Shown in pieces: positions 31,059-39,458 of a stretch of 64,000 bases of DNA. Made by a program: the position numbers and the translations under genes. Source of the stretch: Sphingomonas sp. LR60 (lineage in GTDB: Bacteria; Pseudomonadota; Alphaproteobacteria; Sphingomonadales; Sphingomonadaceae); contig NZ_JASPFK010000001.1 in assembly GCF_036855935.1 (NCBI RefSeq), positions 1,614,501 through 1,678,500 on the forward strand, given 5' to 3'. The notes beneath the pieces were generated by a model. It ran no database searches. It was not told the origin of the DNA and saw only the letters and a list, made by a program, of their open reading frames with translations. How positions within the stretch are numbered: position 1 is the stretch's first letter; each line of letters begins with the position of its first letter.

Positions 31059-32549
31059 TCAGACCGGTGCCTCGATCTCGAACCGCGCGCCTGATGGCGG
31101 ATAGCTCATCGCTGCCTTGCCGCTGACGTGAGCCGCAAGCACCCGCTCGATCATCCGCGTACCAAAGCCGATCCGTGTTGGCGGCACGACCGGTGGCCCG
31201 TTCTGCTCGATCCACGAGAAGCAGAAACGCCGCTCCCCCGCGAGACCCGCCAGCGCCCAACGGATGTGCACGACTCCATCGGAAACCGACAAGGCACCAT
31301 ATTTGATCGCGTTGGTTGCAAGCTCGTGTAACGCCATCGACATCGCCAGCGTGATTTCGGGCGACAAGCGGATCATCGGTCCTTCGATCGAAAAGCGGCT
31401 GCCGCCAGTATCGATGAACGGAGCCAGCACGCGCTCGACGATTTCGTTGATCGCCGCGCCCTCGACCTCGTCGCGCACCAGCAATTCATGCGCGGTGCCG
31501 AGGCTTGCGATCCGACCCGCGACTGCGCGGCGTCCTTCGTCGAGCGATGCAGCGTCGCGGAGCGTCTGGCTGACCACCGCGCCGACCGTCGCTAGCGTAT
31601 TCTTGACGCGGTGGGTCAATTCGCGTGCAAGCACCGCGCGATGCTCCTCCGCGAACTTGCGCACCGAGATGTTCGAGGAGAAGCCGGACAGGAGGAGCGG
31701 CGATCCGTCCGCGCGATATTGCAATGCGCCTTGCGCGTGAATCCAGCGTTGCTCCCCATCCGGGGTCAGCACGCGATATTCGATATCGTACGGCGCACCA
31801 TTCTCGACCGTATCGGTCAACGCCGCACAGACGCGCTGATAGTCTTCCGGATGCAGGCTTCGCTCGAAGTCGGCGAAGCTGAATCGCTCGTCTGCCGGCT
31901 GACCGAAATTGTCCAGATACGCCGGCGAAGCCGTGAGATTGAGGTCGGGCAGCGCAAGCGACCATGTGCCGAGCCCGCCCGCCTTCAGCGCCATCGCCAA
32001 CCGCGCCTCGCGCTCGACGAGCGCCGTCTCGCGACGTTCCACTTCGGCGGTCAGCGCGTCGCGATCCTCCTGCAACCGGCGCAGTCGATGGCGCTCGATC
32101 GTCACGTCGAGCTGGGTGGCGACGAAATAGCGTAATGCGCCGGCTGGGTCGAAGACCGGCGCGACCATCAACCGGTTCGAGAACGGCGTCCCGTCCCGGC
32201 GGTGGTTGAGCAGATCGATGTCAATGCGCTCGCGTCGCGCAATCGCTGCACGCAGGCGCTGTATATCCGCTTCCTCGGTCAGGGGGCCTTGCATGAAGCG
32301 ACAATTGCGACCGATCACCTCACTGGCCGGGAAGCCGGTCAGCGCCTCGAACGCCTGGTTGACGAAAATGATCGGGTTATCCGGCAGCCGAGGATCGCTG
32401 ACGACCATCGGCGTGATCGAGTGGATTACCGCTGCCAGGAACGGGTCGCTTGGATCCAGCGAAGATTCAAACGCCGCGATCGCCGCGGTTACCTCGAGCG
32501 GCGCGACGTACGGCGTGACAGGGTGAGGGGCGAGAGGAGAACGATCCAA
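31059..32549 (-). CDS. LOV-PAS-HWE/HisKA_2 sensor histidine kinase
   Basis: Soluble blue-light-type histidine kinase, 496 residues. The first PAS domain (about 40-150) has FVNQAFEALTGFPASEVIG followed by GRNCRFMQG: the LOV signature, with Cys83 as the photoactive flavin-adduct cysteine. A helical linker follows (about 150-190). A second PAS with PAC motif lies at about 190-295. The kinase begins with ELTHRVKNTLATV (phospho-acceptor His313), then LHELATNAIKYGAL, an N-box with the HWE-type spacing, and a C-terminal GFGTRMIERVL. No membrane helix. HWE-type LOV kinases in alphaproteobacteria typically feed the general stress response; no response regulator is nearby. Confidence 0.92.
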   Translation of the reverse strand: MDRSPLAPHPVTPYVAPLEVTAAIAAFESSLDPSDPFLAAVIHSITPMVVSDPRLPDNPIIFVNQAFEALTGFPASEVIGRNCRFMQGPLTEEADIQRLRAAIARRERIDIDLLNHRRDGTPFSNRLMVAPVFDPAGALRYFVATQLDVTIERHRLRRLQEDRDALTAEVERRETALVEREARLAMALKAGGLGTWSLALPDLNLTASPAYLDNFGQPADERFSFADFERSLHPEDYQRVCAALTDTVENGAPYDIEYRVLTPDGEQRWIHAQGALQYRADGSPLLLSGFSSNISVRKFAEEHRAVLARELTHRVKNTLATVGAVVSQTLRDAASLDEGRRAVAGRIASLGTAHELLVRDEVEGAAINEIVERVLAPFIDTGGSRFSIEGPMIRLSPEITLAMSMALHELATNAIKYGALSVSDGVVHIRWALAGLAGERRFCFSWIEQNGPPVVPPTRIGFGTRMIERVLAAHVSGKAAMSYPPSGARFEIEAPV

Positions 32550-32630
32550 GGCTTCTCCAACCTAGATCAGTAAGCATTACGATACAATGTCATGCCGTAG
32601 CGGAAGCGCGTTTTATTACGTTGCTTCTGA

Positions 32631-34031
32631 TCAATCCGCGGCCTGTTTGCCGTCCATGTCCTTGGCCGCGCTCCACAACATCACATAGCCGAACAAACCC
32701 GCGATCAGCGAGGCGGTCAAGATCGCCAGCGCGGCCACTTCGGTGCGTTCCGCGCCCGCAAAGGCCAGTTCGGCGATAAACAGCGAGATCGTGAAGCCAA
32801 TCCCCGCAACGCCGCCGACGCCGACGATCATCCGCCACGTCACGCCTTCGGGCAACTTGCCGATCCCCACCGCCGCGGCCATGCGGGTCGCAGCGAAGAA
32901 GCCTACCGGTTTGCCGATCACCAGCCCGACAACGATCCCCAGCGCGAGCGGCGACTGCAGCGCCTCACCGATCAGTTCGCCCGACAAGTGGATCCGGACG
33001 TTCGACAGCGCGAACAGCGGCAGCACGAAATACGACACCCACGGCGTCAGGATACGAACCAGCCGTTCCGCCGGCTCGTCGGTGGCCGCTGCCATCTCGT
33101 GGATGTAGCCAAGCTGGCTCTGCGCCTCTTCGCGCCCGCGCTCTGCCGTTTCGCCGTCGGTGGCGGTGCTCGCCACCTTCTGCGCGCGGCGCAATCGGTC
33201 GACCGGACGCTGCACGCGCTCGACGAAGCGTTGCTCCGACAGTCGCGAGCTGGTCGGAAGCAGCAAACCGATCGCCACCCCCGCGATCGTCGGATGGACG
33301 CCGGAGCCGAGCACCCCGATCCACACCGCGGCGCCCAGCAGCACATAGGCCACCGACGCCACCCATCCGAGCCGCAGCAGGATCAGGATTCCGATATAGC
33401 CCGCGCCCGCCAGCAGCAGGTAGCTGGCCTGCAACGTCTCGGTATAAGCGAAGGCGATCACCAACAGCCCGAAGACGTCGTCGATCGCCGCAAACGCCAG
33501 CAACACGGCGCGGACCGCCGGGGGCAGGCGGGTGGTAAAGATCGCCACGATCGCAAGGCTGAACGCCGTGTCCATCGCCGCGACCACACCCCAGCCGTGC
33601 TGAGTGTCCGTCCCGTAGTTGAAGGCAAAATAGATGCCGATCGGCACCACCAGCCCGCCGATCGCGCCCGCCACAGGCAGGACGGCCGTCTTGAGTGACG
33701 AGAGCGAGCCCTTGCTGAACTCGCGCTTCACCTCCGTGCCGATGATGAGGAAGAACAACGGCATCAGCGCGTCGTTGACCCATTCCGCAAGCGGCAGCGC
33801 GATCGCTTGCCCACCGTAGCTCAGTCGCAGCGGCGTATCCCAGATCTGCTCATATCCAGCACTCAACGGCGAGTTGACGAGAGCGAGCGCGATCAGCGAG
33901 GCGATCAGCAGCGGACCGCCCGACACCTCGCCGATCGCGAAGAACGGCGCGGCACGTTTAAGCAGGCGTGCCGCACCGGAATGATGCGCCCGGGCGGCAA
34001 CCTGCCCGGAAAGGCGCGGAGTGAGCGCCAT
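32631..34031 (-). CDS. nhaA: Na+/H+ antiporter NhaA
   Basis: Inner-membrane antiporter that exports Na+ in exchange for H+. The 466 residues are longer than E. coli NhaA (388), with a charged cytoplasmic insert around residues 240-290. Functional aspartates are visible: AAMDTAFSL and the AAIDDVFGLL pair that binds the ion. LMPLFFLIIGTEVKREF and KPVGFFAATRMA are family motifs. It stands alone between the LOV kinase and putA, on the same strand as both but with intergenic gaps. Confidence 0.93.
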   Translation of the reverse strand: MALTPRLSGQVAARAHHSGAARLLKRAAPFFAIGEVSGGPLLIASLIALALVNSPLSAGYEQIWDTPLRLSYGGQAIALPLAEWVNDALMPLFFLIIGTEVKREFSKGSLSSLKTAVLPVAGAIGGLVVPIGIYFAFNYGTDTQHGWGVVAAMDTAFSLAIVAIFTTRLPPAVRAVLLAFAAIDDVFGLLVIAFAYTETLQASYLLLAGAGYIGILILLRLGWVASVAYVLLGAAVWIGVLGSGVHPTIAGVAIGLLLPTSSRLSEQRFVERVQRPVDRLRRAQKVASTATDGETAERGREEAQSQLGYIHEMAAATDEPAERLVRILTPWVSYFVLPLFALSNVRIHLSGELIGEALQSPLALGIVVGLVIGKPVGFFAATRMAAAVGIGKLPEGVTWRMIVGVGGVAGIGFTISLFIAELAFAGAERTEVAALAILTASLIAGLFGYVMLWSAAKDMDGKQAAD

Positions 34032-34117
34032 TAAATCCCTCGATTGTGTGTCGGGACTATACGGCTCACTCCCAGCGCCGTTCCGGTCGGCGCGATCGGG
34101 CTTTACTCACATCAACG

Positions 34118-37100
34118 TCAATTCAGGCTCATCAGGCTCGCATTGCCGCCGGCGGCGGTGGTGTTGATCGACGTCGAGACTTCCTCGACGAGCCAGTCGA
34201 GCCGATAGCCAGCACTCGCCGCCTGGGGGAGCACGATCGGTCCCGGTAGCGCCGCAAGCGACTGCAGCACCTTGCCGACGCGGTCGCTATCGCCTTCGAT
34301 CAACGCGCCCGCGAAGGCCGGCTCTCGCCGCCAGTCGTCCGCGACGCGGACTCGCGCTGCCACCGTCTCAGGCAAGAGCGCGAGCGTGTCGCGGACCGCG
34401 TCGCCGTTGCCGATCACCACTTCGTTGCCGGTCGCCAGCGCGACGCCCAGCTGATCGATCAACCCGTCCCGCGTCTCAGGCAGCGCCAGCACGCGCCCGC
34501 GTGGATGCAGCGCATACAGATTGCGCTCGCCCACCGGCCCGCCAAGCTCGACCTCTGCGCCCAGCATCGACGCCGCGATCGCTGCACGCACCCGCGTCGC
34601 CGCATCGCTGTCGCCGCGCTCTTCGAGCCGCGTCGCCAGATCGCGCGCCGCCGGATCGGCATGATCGCACACCACCGCCGGGGGCAGGGCCGCGCCGCCA
34701 ACCAGCCGCCCGAGATACAGCGGCCCGCCTGCCTTGGGGCCCGTCCCGGAAAGCCCACGTCCGCCGAACGGCTGAACACCGACGACAGCGCCGATGACAT
34801 TGCGGTTGATGTACAGATTGCCCGCTTTCACCCGGCTGGTGACATGCGCGATCGTCTCGTCGAGCCGTGTGTGCAAACCGAAGGTCAGGCCATAACCGGT
34901 GGCGTTGATCCGGTCGATCAACCGGTCGAGATCGGCACGGCGGAAGCGCACGACATGGAGCACCGGGCCGAACACCTCGCGCTCCAACTCGGCGATGTCG
35001 CTCAGCTCGATGATCGTCGGCGGAACGAAGGTGCCGTTCGCGGTATCCCCCGACAGCGCCACCTGCTCGACGCGATGCCCGCCCGCCCGCATCCCCGCGA
35101 CATGCGCCTCGATTGTCGCCTGCGCCTCGGCAGAGATGACCGGGCCAATGTCGACTGCCAGCCGGTCGGTACGCCCGATCGACAGCTCGTGGAGCGCACC
35201 GCGGATCATCGTCAGCGTGCGATCCGCGACCTCTTCCTGGAGACAGAGGATCCGCAACGCCGAGCACCGTTGCCCGGCGCTGTCGAAGGCGGAAGCGATC
35301 ACGTCCGCGACCACCTGTTCGGCGAGCGCCGACGAGTCGACGACCATCGCATTCTGGCCACCCGTTTCGGCGATGAACGGGATCGGCGCCCCGTCGGGAA
35401 GCAGGCGCGTCGCCAGCTCACGCTGGATCAGCCGTGCAACCTCGGTCGAGCCGGTGAACATCACCGCAGACGTCTCGGGTGCCGCTACTAGCGCTGCACC
35501 GATCGCGCCGTCGCCGGTGATAAGGTGCAGCACGTCACGCGGTACGCCGGCCTCGTGCAGGATCGCGACGCCCTGCGCGGCGATCAGCGGCGTCTCTTCC
35601 GCGGGCTTGGCGAGCACCGCATTGCCTGCGACCAGTGCCGCCGCGATCTGACCGGTGAAGATCGCGAGCGGGAAGTTCCACGGACTGATGCACGTCACCA
35701 CGCCCAATGCGCGATGCCCGGCGCCCAAGGTCGAGCGCGCCTGCTCGGCATAATAGCGCAAGAAGTCGATCGCCTCGCGCACCTCGGCGATTGCGTTGGG
35801 CAACGACTTGCCCGCCTCGCGGACGATCAAGGCCAGCAGCTGCGGCATCCGCGCCTGCATCGCATCGGCGGCGCGGTCGAGGGTCGCAGCGCGTTCGGCC
35901 GGCAGGCGCGCAGCCCAGCCCGCCGCCGCACCCGCAGCACGTTGCGCTGCGTCGCGCGCTTGCTCGACCGACATCTCGCGCACGACGCCAACCTGATCGC
36001 GATGATCTGCCGGGTTCAGCACCACGCGCTCGGCCCCGTCATCGCCCGCCTGCCACGGCCCTTCTGCCGCCAGCGTCCGGCTCAGTGAGGAGAGCACCGT
36101 CTCGTCGCTGAGGTCCAGCCCGGCGGAATTGCGCCGAATGCCGTATAGCTCGTGCGGCAAGGCAATCTGCGGGTTTTTCTGCCCCGGCACCGCCATCCGC
36201 CGCACCGTCTCGACCGGGTCGGCGACCAGATCCGCGATCGCCACATCGGGATCGGCGATGCGGTTCACGAACGAGGAGTTGGCCCCATTTTCCAGCAGCC
36301 GCCGGACGAGATAGGCCAGCAGCGTCTCATGCGTCCCAACCGGCGCATAGATGCGGCACGGCCGGTTCAGCTTCGCAGGTCCCACGACTTCATCGTACAG
36401 CGGCTCGCCCATGCCGTGCAGGCACTGGAACTCGTAATCGCCGACCGTGAAGTCCGGGCCGGCAAGCTGATAGATCGCGCTCAGCGTCTGTGCATTGTGC
36501 GTCGCGAACTGCGGGAACACCGCGTCGCGCGCCGCGAGCAGCTTGCGCGCGCAGGCGGTGTAGGCGACGTCGGTGTGGACCTTGCGCGTGTAGACCGGGA
36601 AGTCGACAAGCCCGTCGACCTGCGCGCGCTTGATCTCGGCATCCCAATAGGCACCTTTGACCAGCCGTACCATGATCCGTCGTCCGGCCCGCCGCGAGAG
36701 ATCGACGATCCAGTCGATGACCAACGGGCAGCGCTTGCCATAAGCCTGCACAACGAAGCCGAGCCCGTTCCAACCCGCAAGATCGGGATCGGTCGCGAGG
36801 CTTTCGAGCAAATCGAGCGACAGCTCGAGCCGATCCGCTTCCTCGGCATCGATGTTGAAACCAATGTCATAGCTCTTGGCGAGCAACGCCAGCGCCTTCA
36901 CGCGCGGCAGCAACTCGTCCATTACGCGTCCGGCCTGCACCCGCACATAGCGCGGGTGGAGCGCGGAAAGCTTGATCGAGATGCCCGGACCTTCGTAGAT
37001 CCCGCGCCCTGCGGACGCCGCACCGATCGCGTTCACTGCGACCTCGTAATCGCGATAATAGCGATCGGCATCCGCTGCGGTGGTCGCGGCCTCTCCGAGC

Positions 37101-37735
37101 ATGTCGTAGCTATAGCCGAACCCACGCGCCTCCAGCGGACGCGCGCGCTTCAGCGCCTCGCCGATCGTCTCGCCGGTGACGAACTGCTCGCCCATCATCC
37201 GCATCGCCATATCGACGCCGCGACGGATCACCGGCTCCCCGGCGCGCGCGATCAGCCGCGTCAGCGCCGCGCTCAACCCGCTGTCGTTGACGCTACCGGT
37301 CAATTTACCGGTGACAACCAGCCCCCATGTGGCGGCGTTGACGAACAGCGACCGCCCGTCGCCGACGTGACTGCGCCAGTCGCCTCCGGAGATCTTGTCG
37401 CGGATCAGCGCGTCACGGGTCGCGACATCGGGGATGCGCAGCAACGCCTCGGCGAGGCACATTAATGCCACGCCTTCCTGGCTCGACAGCGCATATTCCT
37501 GCACCAGCCCTTCGACGCCCGTACCCTTGTGCTTGGCGCGCAGCGCGGTGACGAGCGCAGTCGCGGTGGCGGCGGTTGCCGCACGAACGTCGTCCGGGAG
37601 CGTCGCTGCGTCGAGCAACGGGGCGAGGCACTCCGGTTCACGGCGGCGGTAGGCAGCGGTGATCGCCTGTCGCAACGCGCTTTGCGTGCGGATCGGCGGG
37701 GCGAAATCAGCGAACGGGGGCAAAGCGGCGCGCAT
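34118..37735 (-). CDS. putA: Bifunctional proline dehydrogenase / P5C dehydrogenase
   Basis: Oxidises proline to glutamate in two steps: the FAD proline dehydrogenase domain (about 170-500) and the NAD-dependent pyrroline-5-carboxylate dehydrogenase domain (about 540-1010). Proline dehydrogenase motifs include YSYDMLGEAA and MVRLVKGAYWDAEIK. The dehydrogenase has ETGGQNAMVVD (general base Glu) and SAGQRCSALR (catalytic Cys). The 1205-residue form starts at ATG 37735, with GAGG about 11 bases upstream. It lacks the N-terminal ribbon-helix-helix domain of E. coli PutA, so it should not regulate itself. A divergent Lrp-type gene lies 103 bp away. The last 180 residues form the conserved C-terminal domain of long PutA proteins. 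Confidence 0.95.
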   Translation of the reverse strand: MRAALPPFADFAPPIRTQSALRQAITAAYRRREPECLAPLLDAATLPDDVRAATAATATALVTALRAKHKGTGVEGLVQEYALSSQEGVALMCLAEALLRIPDVATRDALIRDKISGGDWRSHVGDGRSLFVNAATWGLVVTGKLTGSVNDSGLSAALTRLIARAGEPVIRRGVDMAMRMMGEQFVTGETIGEALKRARPLEARGFGYSYDMLGEAATTAADADRYYRDYEVAVNAIGAASAGRGIYEGPGISIKLSALHPRYVRVQAGRVMDELLPRVKALALLAKSYDIGFNIDAEEADRLELSLDLLESLATDPDLAGWNGLGFVVQAYGKRCPLVIDWIVDLSRRAGRRIMVRLVKGAYWDAEIKRAQVDGLVDFPVYTRKVHTDVAYTACARKLLAARDAVFPQFATHNAQTLSAIYQLAGPDFTVGDYEFQCLHGMGEPLYDEVVGPAKLNRPCRIYAPVGTHETLLAYLVRRLLENGANSSFVNRIADPDVAIADLVADPVETVRRMAVPGQKNPQIALPHELYGIRRNSAGLDLSDETVLSSLSRTLAAEGPWQAGDDGAERVVLNPADHRDQVGVVREMSVEQARDAAQRAAGAAAGWAARLPAERAATLDRAADAMQARMPQLLALIVREAGKSLPNAIAEVREAIDFLRYYAEQARSTLGAGHRALGVVTCISPWNFPLAIFTGQIAAALVAGNAVLAKPAEETPLIAAQGVAILHEAGVPRDVLHLITGDGAIGAALVAAPETSAVMFTGSTEVARLIQRELATRLLPDGAPIPFIAETGGQNAMVVDSSALAEQVVADVIASAFDSAGQRCSALRILCLQEEVADRTLTMIRGALHELSIGRTDRLAVDIGPVISAEAQATIEAHVAGMRAGGHRVEQVALSGDTANGTFVPPTIIELSDIAELEREVFGPVLHVVRFRRADLDRLIDRINATGYGLTFGLHTRLDETIAHVTSRVKAGNLYINRNVIGAVVGVQPFGGRGLSGTGPKAGGPLYLGRLVGGAALPPAVVCDHADPAARDLATRLEERGDSDAATRVRAAIAASMLGAEVELGGPVGERNLYALHPRGRVLALPETRDGLIDQLGVALATGNEVVIGNGDAVRDTLALLPETVAARVRVADDWRREPAFAGALIEGDSDRVGKVLQSLAALPGPIVLPQAASAGYRLDWLVEEVSTSINTTAAGGNASLMSLN

Positions 37736-37783
37736 CGCGGAATATCCTCTCGTGGTCAGCGCTCCATAGCGAGTCACAGCGTG

Positions 37784-37802
37784 GCAATCCGTCCGGATTT
37801 GC
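37784..37802. promoter_or_regulatory. Candidate PutR operator between putA and the Lrp-family regulator
   Basis: GCAATCCGTCCGGATTTGC is an imperfect inverted repeat (GCAA-TCCG / CGGA-TTTGC) in the middle of the 103-bp divergent region. Lrp/AsnC proteins bind such A/T-flanked palindromes. Assignment rests on position and symmetry only. Confidence 0.42.
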
Positions 37803-37838
37803 GGCATCGTTGCGCTGAACGAAGCTATTTAGGCAGCC

Positions 37839-38324
37839 ATGGTAGACCGAATGGACCAGAAAACGTCGATAGCCGGACCGATCGACGCGTTCGATCGGCG
37901 GATCATCGAGGCGCTGCGCGCCGAAGGGCGGTTGTCGGTCACCGAACTGGCGAAACGCGTGGGGTTGTCGAAGACCCCATGCCAGGTGCGGCTGCGGCGG
38001 CTGATCGACGGCGGCTACATCCTCGGCTTCCGGGCGATCGTCGACCCGGCGCGGCTCGGGCTCGATCACATCGCCTTCACCGAGGTCAAACTGTCGGACA
38101 CCCGCGAGACCGCGCTCGAGGAATTTCGTCGCGCGGTGTTGCGCATCCCTGAGGTCGAGGAATGTCATATGATCGCCAGCAGCTTCGATTATCTGCTCAA
38201 AGTGCGCACCGCCGACATCCGCCGCTATCGTGAGGTACTCGGCGAGCGCATTTCCTCGCTCCCGCATGTCGCGAGCACCTCGACCTTCGTGGCGATGGAG
38301 ACGATCCGCGACGCAGCGGTCTGA
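37839..38324 (+). CDS. putR: Lrp/AsnC-family regulator, probable putA activator
   Basis: A 161-residue feast/famine regulator. An N-terminal winged helix-turn-helix (DAFDRRIIEALRAEGRLSVTELAKRVGLSK) is followed by an RAM ligand domain with VEECHMIASSFDYLLKVRTADI. It is divergent from putA. In several alphaproteobacteria the gene at this place (PutR) activates putA in response to proline; I transfer that role because putA here lacks its own DNA-binding domain. The start ATG 37839 has a second Met five codons in. Confidence 0.9.
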   Translation: MVDRMDQKTSIAGPIDAFDRRIIEALRAEGRLSVTELAKRVGLSKTPCQVRLRRLIDGGYILGFRAIVDPARLGLDHIAFTEVKLSDTRETALEEFRRAVLRIPEVEECHMIASSFDYLLKVRTADIRRYREVLGERISSLPHVASTSTFVAMETIRDAAV

Positions 38325-38542
38325 ACCCGCTTGCTCAGCCCTTCAGCGCGAACAGGCATAGTCCCGCGCCGGCGAGCCCCACGCCGATCAGGACGATCAT
38401 GAAAACGAGCGCCTTGGTCCGTCGACGCAGGCGCTGGGGGCGGTGATACCGACTATAAATGGCGCGACCTCGACCGTTTTGGTTTTATGTACTCGTGGGG
38501 CAGCACGGATTGCCCTGCGATGAAGCGCGCGGCTCGACCGCC

Positions 38543-39416
38543 TTATCGGCCGCAGCCGCCATTGGTGGTGATGGCATCATGCGCGGATTGCTGTAGCGCG
38601 ACGGTTTCCGCTTCCGAAAAGCCCAGATCGCCCGCCGCCGCCTCGCGTGCGCCAAGGCTAAGCGGATCGACGCCGGTCACGCGCGCGAACACCACCAGCG
38701 CCTCGATATAATAGCCGTAGCTGCTGGCGTGATAATGATCGTAGGACCACAAAGGCACACGCGTATAATCGATCCCGTCATACGGGTTTGCGTCGGCGAC
38801 TCCGCTTCGGATCGCACACGTGAATGCCTGTCCGACGGGTGCGACATCCGCCTTCGCGCGCCGCGCCGCGGCATCGATCACGCGCCGTACGTCGATCGCC
38901 ATCTTTTCGATCGGCGTACCCGACCATGGCTTGTTTGGCAGGAATACGAGGTCGGGTCGCGTCCAGGTCGAGGTCAGCGTGATCGCGACCTTCGGATTAC
39001 GCGTGCGCAGCACCTCGGCGATGCGCGCCGCGTCGGCAATCGTCGCCGCGCCGTCACCGGGCCGCGCCGGATCGAGCGTGCTATATTCCTGCAGGACGAC
39101 ATGATCCCAAAGGCGGTCGAGCACCGCGCGTCGCTCGGCCAGATGCCAGCCCAGCGTCTTGCCGCCGGACGTTTCGAGCGACACCTGCCAATCGAGCCCG
39201 GCCTGTTCGGTGAAGCGTTTGAAGAGGCCCGGTACGCCCCCGATCTCGCTCGTTGTTGAGGTCGGTGACACGGTCGGCGTTCAATACCCGCACCGGCGTA
39301 TTGGCGCCGAAGGTGAAGCTGTTACCGATGAAGAGGATCGTCTCCGCCCGTGCCTGCGCTGTGGTGGTAAGAAGAGCAGCAAGCCCCAGGAGGATCGTTC
39401 GCATGGCGCTGCTCAT
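38543..39416 (-). CDS. SGNH/GDSL-like hydrolase (DUF4886-type), frameshifted
   Basis: Exported hydrolase of about 290 residues. Signal peptide MRTILLGLAALLTTTAQARA is followed directly by ILFIGNSFTFGAN, with the serine of the GNS motif. The frame breaks after RVTDLNNE and resumes as EIGGVPGLFKRFTEQAG around 39250-39270. The second part includes DHVVLQEYSTL and, near the end, YDHYHASSYGYYIEA with the catalytic Asp-His pair. The total length is one base more than a multiple of three, so one extra base (or two missing) is needed. Unlike most other frameshifts here, it is not in a long homopolymer. It may be a true pseudogene. Confidence 0.7.
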
Positions 39417-39458
39417 AGCGCCGCCGCCGCGATCCGTGAACCGCGGCGGCTGGCGGGA

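Noticed and set aside
38336..38475. Possible tiny membrane protein on the minus strand (hydrophobic run MIVLIGVGLAGAGLCLFA)
   Set aside because: The basic-plus-hydrophobic pattern is suggestive of a CcmE-like N-terminus, but only about 50 codons, no clear start codon and no ribosome-binding site.
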